Positions 32,282-40,730 of a stretch of 64,000 nt of DNA are shown here, piece after piece. A model generated the notes under the pieces. The model saw only the letters and a list, made by a program, of their open reading frames with translations. It was not told the DNA's origin and searched no databases. A program made the translations under genes and the position numbers. Numbering within the stretch: the first letter of the stretch is position 1; every line of letters begins with the position of its first letter. The stretch comes from Actinomadura sp. KC06 (GTDB lineage: Bacteria; Actinomycetota; Actinomycetes; Streptosporangiales; Streptosporangiaceae), in assembly GCF_004348735.1 (NCBI RefSeq), contig NZ_SMKT01000011.1, positions 22,481 to 86,480 of the forward strand. Direction: 5' to 3'.

Positions 32282-32337
32282 CCCTGTTCAGGGATACCCC
32301 GCGGAGCTCCGCGGTGTCAACCCTTCGGCCCTGAACT
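32282..32337. repeat. Nested inverted repeats upstream of Liv operon
   Basis: Seen: CCCTGTTCAGGG (32282-32293), the perfect 16-bp palindrome CCGCGGAGCTCCGCGG centrally, and CCCTGAAC (32330-32337), which can pair over long range with GTTCAGGG (32286-32293). A further GTTCA-TG-TGAAC dyad lies at 32357-32368. They could be a terminator, a leader-RNA structure or protein sites. Confidence 0.55.
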
Positions 32338-32464
32338 GCATACATGCGGGTATGTCGTTCATGTGAACTCGTGCTCACCAGACCGTTGACGCCCGGCGGG
32401 CCGGATGTTAGACAAGACTGAATCACGTTCACCCCCACAGAATCCCTTTTGAGCGGAGGACGTC

Positions 32465-33697
32465 ATGCTCGCTCTATCACGGGGCATGAGAATTCTCATC
32501 GCAATGGCGATGGGAACAATTCTGGCCACCGTCACGGCATGTGGAAGCGGCTCCGCGGATTCTGCGGGGACCGGCCCCTTCGTCTTCTACGTGTCGATCG
32601 ACACCTCGGGCCCGACCGCGATCCTGGGCGGCGGCCTCCTCGGCGGCGCCCGCGCCGCGATCACCGACATCAACGCCAAGGGCGGCATCAACGGCCGGGA
32701 GATCAAGCTGGAGGTCTCCAACGACCAGAACAACCCGACCAAGGCGGTCAGCGAGCTCCAGCGCCGGCTCGCGAAGGGCAAGCCTGACCTCGTCTACCCG
32801 GGCGGGTCCAGCGCGGTGTCGATGTCGATGCTGCCGATCCTGACCCGCGACAAGGTCCTGTCGGTCGGCGCCACCAGCAGCATCCAGCTCAACGACCCGA
32901 AGAAGTTCCCCTACCACTTCGGCGTCACCCCGCCGAGCGCGGCGTACGTGCCCACGTTCGTCCAGCTCGCGAAGGCCAAGGGCTACAAGAAGGTCGCGAT
33001 GATCTACTCCGACGACGCGACCGGGCAGAGCTCGTTCAAGCAGTACGAGGGCCCGCTCAAGCAGGCCGGCATCGAGCTGGTCAGCGCGAGCTACGACGCC
33101 ACGGCGCTCGACATGACGCCGCAGCTCCAGCAGCTGAAGGCGCAGAACCCGCAAGCGCTGATCGTCAACGGCTACGGCACCGCGGTGCTGTACGTCCTGC
33201 GCGGCCGGTCCCAGCTCGGCTGGACGCTGCCCTCCTACGGCGACCAGCTCGCCAGCCCGTCCCCCATCGCCGGCAAGGTCACCGCGGCGCAGATCCAGAA
33301 CTACCAGGTCATCATGCAGACGTCCTCGCTGGCCGGGGACCAGCAGCACCCGGGCCTGGACAAGGTGATCCAGACCCTCAAGACGTCCGAGTCGGCGAAG
33401 TACCTGACGCAGGCGGGCCTCGCGCTGTTCACCACCACCTACGACCTGCTCCAGTACGTCGCCCACGTCGCCGGCCAGGAGAAGACCACCGACGGGGAGA
33501 AGCTGGCGAAGGCGTTCGAGAAGTTCAAGACGCCCGCGAACCCGCCCTGGGTCGGCAAGGGCCCCAAGGGCGAGGTGACCCAGTTCGAGTACACCCCGAC
33601 GAACCACTTCCCGAAGACGAGCGCCACGTCGTTCAAGTACGTCCAGCCAGGGACGTACGACGGCAACGGGTTCTACGTGCCGGGCAAGGGCTACTGA
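32465..33697 (+). CDS. Branched-chain amino acid-type (HAAT) ABC transporter substrate-binding lipoprotein
   Basis: 410-residue periplasmic-binding-protein-like lipoprotein. The signal peptide carries the lipobox LATVTAC, with Cys near residue 27. The Peripla_BP_6 fold follows: PFVFYVSIDTSGPTAILGGG, AAITDINAKGGINGREIKLE, YPGGSSAVSMSMLPILTRDK, and KKVAMIYSDDATGQSSFKQY. HAAT proteins bind amino acids but also aromatic and fatty-type carboxylates. It is followed by permease and ATPase genes and then by CoA-ester degradation genes, so a carboxylic acid ligand is likely. ATG 32465 follows GGAGGACGTC. Operon regulated from 32179-32464. Confidence 0.92.
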   Translation: MLALSRGMRILIAMAMGTILATVTACGSGSADSAGTGPFVFYVSIDTSGPTAILGGGLLGGARAAITDINAKGGINGREIKLEVSNDQNNPTKAVSELQRRLAKGKPDLVYPGGSSAVSMSMLPILTRDKVLSVGATSSIQLNDPKKFPYHFGVTPPSAAYVPTFVQLAKAKGYKKVAMIYSDDATGQSSFKQYEGPLKQAGIELVSASYDATALDMTPQLQQLKAQNPQALIVNGYGTAVLYVLRGRSQLGWTLPSYGDQLASPSPIAGKVTAAQIQNYQVIMQTSSLAGDQQHPGLDKVIQTLKTSESAKYLTQAGLALFTTTYDLLQYVAHVAGQEKTTDGEKLAKAFEKFKTPANPPWVGKGPKGEVTQFEYTPTNHFPKTSATSFKYVQPGTYDGNGFYVPGKGY

Positions 33698-33709
33698 GGG
33701 CGGGGTTCG

Positions 33710-34576
33710 ATGACGACCATCTGGTCCGGGCTGGCCACCGGCGCCCTCTACAGCCTCGTGGCCATCGGCTACAACGTCGTGCTGCTGGCGTCCGGCGTCG
33801 TGAACTTCGCGAACGCGTACCTCATCATGATCGGAACGTTCCTCGCCTATGTCGGCCTGGTCGACTGGGGTCTCCCGGTCGCGGTGACCGTCCTGCTGGC
33901 GGGCGCGGCCGTCGCGGTGATCGCGGTGGTGGAGGAGCGGATCGCGATCCGGCCGCTGCTGCGCCGGCACGGCACGCACGCCGCGCTGATCACCACGGTC
34001 GGCGTCGGCACGCTGCTCGGCGGGATCGCGTCCAAGATCTGGGGCACCGAGCCGCTGAAGGTGCCGTCGCCGTTCTCCAGCGAGCCGCTGACGCTGCTCG
34101 GCGGCACCATCCAGCGCAACGACCTGGTGCTGATCCTGCTCGTGGTGGCGCTCGGCGTCGGCCTGCACCTCTGGTCGCGCAAGACGCTGCTCGGGCTGGC
34201 GTCGCTGGCGACCGCGGAGAACCGGCAGGCGGCGATGGCGCGCGGGCTGAACGTGCGGGCGCTCGGCATCGGCGCGTTCGCGCTGGCCGGGCTGATCGCC
34301 GGGCTGTTCGCCGTGTTCGTCGCCGGACGGACCTACGCGCACTTCCATCTCGGCGAGACGCTCGCCCTGTTCGGCTTCGTGGCCATCGCGATCGGCGGGT
34401 CCGGAAGCCAGCTCGGCGGGCTGATCGGCGGGTTCACGATCGGGCTGCTGTACGCGGTCACCGCCCGGTACGTGGGCGACTCCTATCCCCAGATCGTGGT
34501 GTTCGCGGTCTTCCTGCTCATCCTGCTGACCCGGCCGCGGGGCCTGTTCGGCGGCGCGGCGGAACGGCAGGTATGA
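33710..34576 (+). CDS. LivH-type ABC transporter permease
   Basis: 288-residue inner-membrane permease of the branched-chain amino acid type. Seen: IWSGLATGALYSLVAIGYNV in the first helix, GVVNFANAYLIMIGTFLAYV, and the C-terminal GSQLGGLIGGFTIGLLYAVT followed by a conserved VFLLILLTRPRGLFG. Eight or more hydrophobic segments. It starts 12 bases after the binding-protein gene, in the same operon. Length is standard for LivH. Confidence 0.92.
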   Translation: MTTIWSGLATGALYSLVAIGYNVVLLASGVVNFANAYLIMIGTFLAYVGLVDWGLPVAVTVLLAGAAVAVIAVVEERIAIRPLLRRHGTHAALITTVGVGTLLGGIASKIWGTEPLKVPSPFSSEPLTLLGGTIQRNDLVLILLVVALGVGLHLWSRKTLLGLASLATAENRQAAMARGLNVRALGIGAFALAGLIAGLFAVFVAGRTYAHFHLGETLALFGFVAIAIGGSGSQLGGLIGGFTIGLLYAVTARYVGDSYPQIVVFAVFLLILLTRPRGLFGGAAERQV

Positions 34577-34580
34577 AGCG

Positions 34581-36479
34581 ATGACACGTTCACAAGCGGC
34601 GACGACCCTTTCCGCATCCCGCAAGCCGTTGTCCTTCCCGGCGCTGCTGCGCGGCGGCATGCCGGTGGCCGGCGTCGTCGCGACGGCGCTCGTGCTGTTC
34701 GCGCCGCTGCTCGGCCTGAACGACTACTGGGCCCGCACCGTGCTGCTGATCGCGATCCTGTCGCTGCAGGTCAGCGGGCTGAACATCGTCCTCGGCTACG
34801 CCGGCGAGCTCGCGGTCGGCCAGGTCTTCCTGTACGCGGTCGGCGCCTACGTGACCGGCTACCTCGGGGTGACGCACGGCATCACCGACGTGGGCCTGAT
34901 CATGGCGTGCGCGATCGCCTGCGCGATCGTGGTCGGCCTGATCACCGGCATCCCCGGGCTCCGGCTCGGCGGCTGGTCGCTGGCGATGCTGACGTTCTTC
35001 CTCGTCCTCATCATCCCGAACCTGGTGAAGGTGCTGGAGTCCTACACCGGCGGCACCAACGGGCTGGCGCCGCCCGTCCCGACCCTGTTCGGGACGGCGC
35101 TCAGCCGCGACGCGCTCTACATGCTGATCATCGCGGTGACGGCGGTGTGGTTCCTCATCGCCCGCAACATGATCCTGTCGCGGCACGGCAACGCGTTCCT
35201 GGTGCTCAAGCAGAGCCCGGTGCTGGCGAGCTCGCTCGGGATCTCGGTGTTCCGGCTGAAGCTGCTGGTCTACGTGACCGGCGCGATCCCGGCCTGCCTG
35301 GCGGGCGTGATGTTCGCCTGGCTGGACGGCTTCATCGCACCCGAGACGTTCACGTTCACCCTCGCGCTGAGCATCCTGGCGGCGTCGATCGTCGGCGGGT
35401 CCACGTCGATCTACGGGGCGCTGGCCGGGGCGGCGATCGTCCAGATGGGGCAGCAGTCGTTCAACTCGTTCCAGGAATGGCAGCTCATCATCTACGGCGT
35501 CTTCCTGCTGGTCGCCGGGATCCTGCTGGCGGACGGCCTCACCGGGCTCGCCCGCAAGTGGCTGCGCTGGGCGGGCCGAAGGCTCGGGTTCGCCGGGCCG
35601 GTGGCGGCGGCGCCCGCGGCGGCCGACGGCCCCGCGGACGGCGCGGCGAAGGCGGACGTCGGCGCGCTGCCCGGGCTCAGGCTGCGGACGGAGGGCCTGT
35701 CGAAGGCGTTCGGCGGCAACCGCGCGCTCCGCGAGGTGAGCATCGACGCCGAACCCGGCCAGGTCACCGCGCTGATCGGGCCGAACGCGTCCGGCAAGAC
35801 GACCCTGCTCAACCTCGTCTGCGGCTTCTACCGTCCCACGGCGGGCGCGATCAGGCTCGGCGACCGGGACCTCGGCGGGCTTCGGCCGTACGGGATCGCC
35901 CGCGCCGGGATCGCGCGGACGTTCCAGACGCCGCTGATCCCGAGCGGCATGACCACCAGGGACTTCGTCGCGACGGGCCGCTACATCTCGCATCGGGTGC
36001 GGGTCCCGTCCGCGGTGCTGCGGCTGCCCGGGTTCCGGCGCGGCTACGCCGCCGACGACGCCGAGGCCGTCCGGCTGCTCGGGCTGCTCGGCATCGCCGA
36101 CGTCGCCGGCCAGGAGGTCGACTCGCTGCCGCTCGGCACGCGCCGCCTCGTCGAGGTGGCGCGGGCGCTCGCGGCCCGTCCCGCGGTGTTCCTCTTCGAC
36201 GAGGTCGGCTCCGGCCTGGACGAGGGCGACCTCGCCGGGCTGGAACGCGCCATCGGCCTGATCCGCGACGCGGGCGGCACGGTGGTGCTGGTCGAGCACA
36301 ACTTCCCGCTGGTGCTGAAGCTCGCCGACCGGATCCACGTCCTCAGCCAGGGCGGGCTGCTGGTGTCGGGCACCCCGGCGGAGATCCAGGCCGACCCGCG
36401 GGTGCTGGAGGAGTACACGGGCTCGAAGGCGGCCGGGGCGGCCGGTCAGGCCGGGCAGAGCGGCGGAGGTGAGGGCTGA
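34581..36479 (+). CDS. LivM-LivG fusion: ABC permease joined to ATPase
   Basis: 632-residue fusion. Residues 1-330 are the LivM permease (LNIVLGYAGELAVGQVFLYA, GLRLGGWSLAMLTFFLVLII, IVGGSTSIYGALAGAAIVQ). A Pro/Ala-rich linker of about 40 residues (AAAPAAADGPADGAAKADVG) leads to an ATPase from about 370: Walker A IGPNASGKTTLLNLVCGF, Q-loop FQTPLI, a signature-like LPLGTRRLVEVARAL, Walker B VFLFDEVGSGLD and H-loop VVLVEHNF. The DEP of most LivG becomes DEV. Elsewhere (54036-55834) the two units are separate genes, so the fusion is real here and not an assembly artefact by any visible sign. It starts 4 bases after LivH. Confidence 0.92.
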   Translation: MTRSQAATTLSASRKPLSFPALLRGGMPVAGVVATALVLFAPLLGLNDYWARTVLLIAILSLQVSGLNIVLGYAGELAVGQVFLYAVGAYVTGYLGVTHGITDVGLIMACAIACAIVVGLITGIPGLRLGGWSLAMLTFFLVLIIPNLVKVLESYTGGTNGLAPPVPTLFGTALSRDALYMLIIAVTAVWFLIARNMILSRHGNAFLVLKQSPVLASSLGISVFRLKLLVYVTGAIPACLAGVMFAWLDGFIAPETFTFTLALSILAASIVGGSTSIYGALAGAAIVQMGQQSFNSFQEWQLIIYGVFLLVAGILLADGLTGLARKWLRWAGRRLGFAGPVAAAPAAADGPADGAAKADVGALPGLRLRTEGLSKAFGGNRALREVSIDAEPGQVTALIGPNASGKTTLLNLVCGFYRPTAGAIRLGDRDLGGLRPYGIARAGIARTFQTPLIPSGMTTRDFVATGRYISHRVRVPSAVLRLPGFRRGYAADDAEAVRLLGLLGIADVAGQEVDSLPLGTRRLVEVARALAARPAVFLFDEVGSGLDEGDLAGLERAIGLIRDAGGTVVLVEHNFPLVLKLADRIHVLSQGGLLVSGTPAEIQADPRVLEEYTGSKAAGAAGQAGQSGGGEG

Positions 36480-37249
36480 TGCTGGAGGTCAGCGGGCTCA
36501 GCGGAGGCTACGGCGACATCCGGGTGCTGTGGGACGTCGACCTGCGGGTCCGTCCGGGACGGGTCACCGCCGTGCTCGGCCGCAACGGCGCCGGGAAGAC
36601 GTCGCTGCTGAACGCGATCGCCGGGTTCGCGCCCGCCGTGACCGCCGGCACGGTCACCTTCGACGGGCGCGACGTCACCGGCCTCGCGCCGCACCGCCGG
36701 GTCCACGCCGGGCTCGGCTATGTCCAGGAGGGCAAGCAGGTCTTCCGGCGCCGCACGGTGGAGGACAACCTGCTGCTGGGCGGCTTCACCCTCGCCACCG
36801 GCGGCCTCAGCCGCTGGACCGGCGGACGCAAGCGCAGCGCCGCACGGCGCGAGGCGCTCGACCGGCAGTACGAGCGCTTCCCGATGCTCGCCGAACGGCG
36901 GCACACGGTGGCCGGGAGCCTGTCCGGCGGCCAGCAGCAGATGCTCGCCATCGCGCAGGCGCTGATGCCGCGGCCGCGGCTGCTGATGCTGGACGAGCCG
37001 TCCGCCGGGCTCGCCCCGGTGATCGCCGCCGAGGTCTTCGAGATGATCACGGCGCTGCGCGCGGACGGCCTGTCCCTGCTGCTGGTCGAGCAGGTCGTGG
37101 AGTACGCGATGCAGGTCGCCGACGACGTCGCGGTCGTGGACAACGGGCGGATCGCCGCGGCCGGGGACGCCAGGTCCTTCGACGACACGGCCGTGATCAA
37201 CGAGATCTATCTGGGTGTGGGAGCCGGTGACGGCCGACATGGGAGTTGA
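36479..37249 (+). CDS. LivF-type ABC transporter ATPase
   Basis: 256-residue ATPase that powers the importer with the LivG half of the fusion. Seen: Walker A LGRNGAGKTSLLNAIAGF, Q-loop GYVQEGKQVFRRRTVEDNLL, ABC signature LSGGQQQMLAIAQALM, Walker B LLMLDEPSAGLAP and LLLVEQVVEYAM for the switch region. A 20-residue insertion (TGGLSRWTGGRKRS) follows the Q-loop. Its ATG overlaps the fusion stop codon (TGATG). Confidence 0.93.
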   Translation: MLEVSGLSGGYGDIRVLWDVDLRVRPGRVTAVLGRNGAGKTSLLNAIAGFAPAVTAGTVTFDGRDVTGLAPHRRVHAGLGYVQEGKQVFRRRTVEDNLLLGGFTLATGGLSRWTGGRKRSAARREALDRQYERFPMLAERRHTVAGSLSGGQQQMLAIAQALMPRPRLLMLDEPSAGLAPVIAAEVFEMITALRADGLSLLLVEQVVEYAMQVADDVAVVDNGRIAAAGDARSFDDTAVINEIYLGVGAGDGRHGS

Positions 37250-37253
37250 CGCA

Positions 37254-39398
37254 GTGGGCGCAGCAGGCAAGCAGGTGACGGGGATCGAGCGGCTGCTCTC
37301 CCCCCGGTCGATCGCGATGGTGGGCGCGTCCAACCAGGTGGAGCGGATCGGCGGGCAGGTGTACGGGAACCTGGCGCTGTCGTTCAAGGGCGCGCTGTAC
37401 CCGGTGCATCCGCGGGACGAGACCGTCCAGGGCGACCGGGCCTACCGGTCGATCGCCGACCTGCCGGAGCCGGTCGACCTCGCGGTGATCGCGGTGCCCG
37501 CCCAGCACGTGACCGGGGTGGTCGAGCAGTGCGGCGAGCGCGGCGTCGGCGGGGCGGTGGTGCTGACCGCCGGGTTCGCCGAGGCCGGCGAGGCGGGCGA
37601 GGCGCTCCAGCGCGAGCTGGCCGAGGTCGCCGCGCGCACCGGCGTGCGGGTGACCGGGCCGAACTGCATCGGCTACCTCAGCTCGGTGGGCGGGGTCGCG
37701 GCCAGCTTCGCGATGCCGCCCGGCACGCCGCTGCCCCCGCCCGGGCCGGTGGCGCTGGTGTCGCAGAGCGGCGGCTTCGGGTCGTACATCGCGGAGAAGG
37801 CGCAGCTCGCCGGGCTGCGCCTCGGCTGGTTCGTCAGCACCGGCAACGAGGTGGACGTCAACATCGCCCAGGTGCTGCGCTACCTGGTCGAACAGGACGA
37901 TACGCGGGTGCTGCTGGCGTTCAGCGAGACGCTCCGCGACCCGGACGTGTTCGTCGAGACCGCGCGGCGCGCCGCCGAGCTCGACAAGCCGCTGATCATG
38001 CTGAAGGCCGGCCGGTCGCGGGAGGCGGCGCGGGCGGCGCTGAGCCACACCGCGTCCGTGGTCGGCTCGGCCGAGGTGTTCGACGCGGTCTGCCGCCAGT
38101 ACGGCGTCGTGGTCGCCGACACGATGGAGGAGATGCTCGACCTCGGGATGATCTTCCAGGACGGGCGGCGGCCGCGCGGCGACCGCATCGGCATCATGAC
38201 GACGTCCGGCGGGGCCGGGGTGCTGCTCGCCGACGGCGCCGGGATGTCGGGGCTGACCGTCCCGGAGTTCCCGGCGGAGGAGCGGGACGCGATCGCGGCC
38301 AAGATGCCGCAGCCGTTCTACGGGTCGGCGTCCAACCCGGTCGACACCACCGCGCAGATCACCGCCGCGCCCGACCTGTTCCAGACGGTGCTCGGCGAGG
38401 TCGTCGGCGGCTCGGTCGTCGACATGGCCACCACGGTGACGTGGGCGCGGCCCGGCCCCGCCAACGACGCGATCATCGAGACGTACCGGTCGACGGACAA
38501 GCCGTTCGCGGTGCTGTGCACGGCCTGGCTGGACGAGTTCCAGAAGGCCGGGGTGCCGACGTACACCGATCCGAAGCGGGCCGTCCACGCGCTGGCGACC
38601 CTGGCCAGGCACACGCTGCGGCGCCCGCCGCCCGCGCCGTCGTTCACGCCGGACGCCGACCGGGCCGGACGGGTGCGCGGAATGCTGGGCGAGGCGCGGA
38701 CGCTGGGCGAGGGCGTGCTGCTGGAGTCGACGGCCAAGCGGGTCATGGCCGAGTACGGGATCCCGGTGACGCGCGAGACGTTCGTGCGGGGCGTCCGCGA
38801 CTCGGGGCCCGACGAGGTCGCGGCGGCGGCCGAGGCGCTCGGCGGGCCGGTCGCGCTCAAGGTCATGTCGTACCAGCTTCCGCACAAGTCGGACGTGGGC
38901 GGGCTGCGGCTCGGGCTCTCCGGCGCGGACACCGTCCGGGCCGCCTACCGCGACATGCTCGCGGAGGTCGAGCGGCGCGCCCCCGAGGCGATGATCTCCG
39001 GGGTGCTGGTGCAGGAGATGGCCCCGGCCCGGCTGGAGATCGGCTGCGGGATGCGCCGGGACCCGGTGTTCGGCCCGATGGTCGCGCTCGGCCCCGGCGG
39101 GATCATGATCGAGATGCTGGCGGAGACCGCGCTGCTCCGCCCGCCGTTCGGCGCGGACGCCGCCCGCGAGGCGATCGGCGGCCTGCTCGGCGGACGCCTG
39201 GTCGGCGGCTCCCGCGGCCTGTCCCCCGCCGAACTCGACCTGCTCGCCGCGACGATGGCGGGCCTCGGGCAGCTGGCCCTCGAAGTGCCCGAGATCGGCG
39301 AGATCGACGTCAACCCCGTCCGGGTGGCGGACGGCTCGGCGGTCGCGGCGGACGCGCTGATCGTGCTCGCCTCCGGCGATGACGGAGAGGAGGGCTGA
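37254..39398 (+). CDS. Acyl-CoA synthetase, NDP-forming (CoA-binding/ATP-grasp fusion)
   Basis: 714-residue enzyme that couples NDP/ATP to CoA-ester formation, of the acetyl-CoA synthetase (ADP-forming) type. Order: CoA-binding domain (LSPRSIAMVGASNQVERIGG, near residues 20-40), the succinyl-CoA-synthetase-like domain (GYLSSVGGVAAS, GFGSYIAEKA), the phospho-His segment ARAALSHTASVVGS near 265, then the ATP-grasp half from about 480 (GIPVTRETFVRGVRDSG, GGPVALKVMSYQLPHKSDVG, IDVNPVRV). GTG 37254 has GGGAG 8 bases upstream; ATG 37239 in the same frame overlaps LivF by 11 bases. Physiological acid unknown. Confidence 0.88.
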   Translation: MGAAGKQVTGIERLLSPRSIAMVGASNQVERIGGQVYGNLALSFKGALYPVHPRDETVQGDRAYRSIADLPEPVDLAVIAVPAQHVTGVVEQCGERGVGGAVVLTAGFAEAGEAGEALQRELAEVAARTGVRVTGPNCIGYLSSVGGVAASFAMPPGTPLPPPGPVALVSQSGGFGSYIAEKAQLAGLRLGWFVSTGNEVDVNIAQVLRYLVEQDDTRVLLAFSETLRDPDVFVETARRAAELDKPLIMLKAGRSREAARAALSHTASVVGSAEVFDAVCRQYGVVVADTMEEMLDLGMIFQDGRRPRGDRIGIMTTSGGAGVLLADGAGMSGLTVPEFPAEERDAIAAKMPQPFYGSASNPVDTTAQITAAPDLFQTVLGEVVGGSVVDMATTVTWARPGPANDAIIETYRSTDKPFAVLCTAWLDEFQKAGVPTYTDPKRAVHALATLARHTLRRPPPAPSFTPDADRAGRVRGMLGEARTLGEGVLLESTAKRVMAEYGIPVTRETFVRGVRDSGPDEVAAAAEALGGPVALKVMSYQLPHKSDVGGLRLGLSGADTVRAAYRDMLAEVERRAPEAMISGVLVQEMAPARLEIGCGMRRDPVFGPMVALGPGGIMIEMLAETALLRPPFGADAAREAIGGLLGGRLVGGSRGLSPAELDLLAATMAGLGQLALEVPEIGEIDVNPVRVADGSAVAADALIVLASGDDGEEG

Positions 39399-39403
39399 CC
39401 GGG

Positions 39404-39868
39404 ATGGCCGACTTCGGCAAGATCGGCTTCGAGTGGCCGCCCTACACCATCGAGGTGGAGCGCGGGAAGATCGCCGAGTTCGCGGCGGCGGTCAAGGCGT
39501 CCGACCCGGTCTACACCGACCGCGACGCGGCCCGCGCGGCCGGGTACGCGGACGTTCCCGTCCCGCCGACGTTCAGCGCCGTCGGGCAGCACTGGGCGCC
39601 GAAGGTCTCCGTGGAGGAGGACCTGGGCGTCGACCTCAAGCGGGTGCTGGCGGGCGGGACCGACTGGGAATATCTCGGCGACATCGTCGCCGGAGACGTG
39701 CTGACCGTGCACGGACGGGTCGTCGACATGGTGGAGAAGCAGGGCAACCGCGGCCCGATGACGCTGATCGTCCGGGAGAACACGTTCGTCAACCAGCGCG
39801 GCGAGACCGTGCTGCGGCTGCGCGGCACCATGATCGAACTGGGCGCCGCCGCCGGGGGCGCGTCGTGA
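39404..39868 (+). CDS. MaoC-like hydratase subunit (HadA/ChsH2-N-type)
   Basis: 154-residue protein of the MaoC dehydratase N-terminal type. Seen: the N-terminal KIGFEWPPYTIEVERGKIAE with the hot-dog helix FAAAVKASDPVYTDRDAARA, the PPTFSAVGQHW segment, and a strand GDVLTVHGRVVDMVEKQGNR. It lacks the clear hydratase Asp-His motif (seen in its neighbour), as in the regulatory chains of heteromeric hydratases. In steroid side-chain breakdown, ChsH2 combines such a domain with DUF35 in one protein; here the pieces are separate genes. Overlaps the next gene by GTGA. Confidence 0.85.
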   Translation: MADFGKIGFEWPPYTIEVERGKIAEFAAAVKASDPVYTDRDAARAAGYADVPVPPTFSAVGQHWAPKVSVEEDLGVDLKRVLAGGTDWEYLGDIVAGDVLTVHGRVVDMVEKQGNRGPMTLIVRENTFVNQRGETVLRLRGTMIELGAAAGGAS

Positions 39869-40290
39869 TCGCACCGGGCGCCCGCGCGGACGTGGTCAGG
39901 GTCGGCCCGCTGACCAGGACCGACTTCGTCCGGTACGCGGGCGCGGGCGGCGACTTCAACCCGATCCACCACGACGACGGCTTCGCCGCGTCCGCCGGGT
40001 ACCCGTCGGTGTTCGGCCACGGGCTGCTCACCGCCGGGATCCTGTCCGGCTTCGCCTGCGACTGGCTCGGACGCCGGAACCTGCGCACCTACGGCGTCCG
40101 CTACGTCGCGCAGGTCTGGCCGGGCGACACGCTGATCCTGTCCGGCGAGATCGTCCGCGTCAGCGAGAACGTCGCGGAGGCCGAGCTGCGGGTGGAGCGG
40201 GAGTCCCCGGACGGCGAGCGCGTGGTCGTGCTGCGCGGCACCGCCAGCGCCGTCTGCCCCGAGGCCGATCCCGAGGAGGACAAGAAATGA
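39865..40290 (+). CDS. MaoC-like hydratase subunit (HadB/ChsH1-type)
   Basis: 141-residue hot-dog protein carrying the hydratase motif: RYAGAGGDFNPIHHDDGFAA (Asp-x4-His pattern, near residues 26-45), HGLLTAGILSGFACDW and VWPGDTLILSGEI. It is the likely catalytic chain of a 2-enoyl-CoA hydratase with the MaoC protein immediately upstream, as in ChsH1-ChsH2. GTG 39865 overlaps the upstream stop (GTGA), and its own stop overlaps the DUF35 ATG. Confidence 0.88.
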   Translation: MIAPGARADVVRVGPLTRTDFVRYAGAGGDFNPIHHDDGFAASAGYPSVFGHGLLTAGILSGFACDWLGRRNLRTYGVRYVAQVWPGDTLILSGEIVRVSENVAEAELRVERESPDGERVVVLRGTASAVCPEADPEEDKK

Positions 40291-40730
40291 GCGAAGCGAA
40301 CCGGGGGGTGTGGGGGGTCGACCCCCCACAAGGTGCACCAGTGAGCGAACCGGTGGAGCCCGCCCCGCACCCCGCCTACCTGGAGAGGCTCGACAAGGGC
40401 GTGCTGGCCTACCAGCGCTGCGACGACTGCGGAGCCGCCGTCTTCCATCCCCGGGTGACGTGCCCCGGCTGCGGGAGCGGGCGGCTGGCCTGGCGGGAGA
40501 GCGCGGGACGCGGCACGGTCTACTCCGCGAGCGCGCTCGCCCGCCGCGACGCCGAGCCGTACTCGGTGGCGCTGGTCGACCTGGACGAGGGCTTCCGGAT
40601 GATGAGCACGGTCGTCGGCGTCCCGGCCGGGGACGTCCGCATCGGCATGCGGGTGCGGGCGCGCATCGAGCCGCGCGACGGCGACCGCGCCCCCCGCCCG
40701 GTGTTCGCGCCCGAGGAGGCCGGGCGATGA
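40287..40730 (+). CDS. DUF35 OB-fold/zinc-ribbon protein, partner of the adjacent thiolase-like protein
   Basis: 147 residues from ATG 40287 (ATGA overlap with the MaoC gene). Seen: zinc ribbon YQRCDDCGAAVFHPRVTCPG followed by C (two C-x2-C pairs), then an OB strand set GRGTVYSASALARRD, EPYSVALVDLDEGFRMMSTV and VGMRVRARIE-like end. The N-terminus (residues 1-18) is encoded across a 22-bp perfect palindrome; a second start, GTG 40341, with the same MSEP beginning, gives a 129-residue protein that begins where homologues usually do. Partner of the following thiolase-like protein, ATGA overlap. Confidence 0.87.
   Translation: MSEANRGVWGVDPPQGAPVSEPVEPAPHPAYLERLDKGVLAYQRCDDCGAAVFHPRVTCPGCGSGRLAWRESAGRGTVYSASALARRDAEPYSVALVDLDEGFRMMSTVVGVPAGDVRIGMRVRARIEPRDGDRAPRPVFAPEEAGR
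40309..40330. repeat. 22-bp perfect palindrome inside the DUF35 5' end
   Basis: The sequence from 40309 to 40330 (TGT, six G, TCGA, six C, ACA) is its own reverse complement. It lies between two start-like copies of TGAGCGAA (40288 and 40342), as if inserted next to the original start with a small duplication. Confidence 0.75.

Noticed and set aside
32375..32392. TCACCAGACCGTTGACGC as a twelfth shared operator
   Set aside because: It keeps ACCAGAC and GTTG but not the invariant CG dyad or the right arm; it may be a decayed site.
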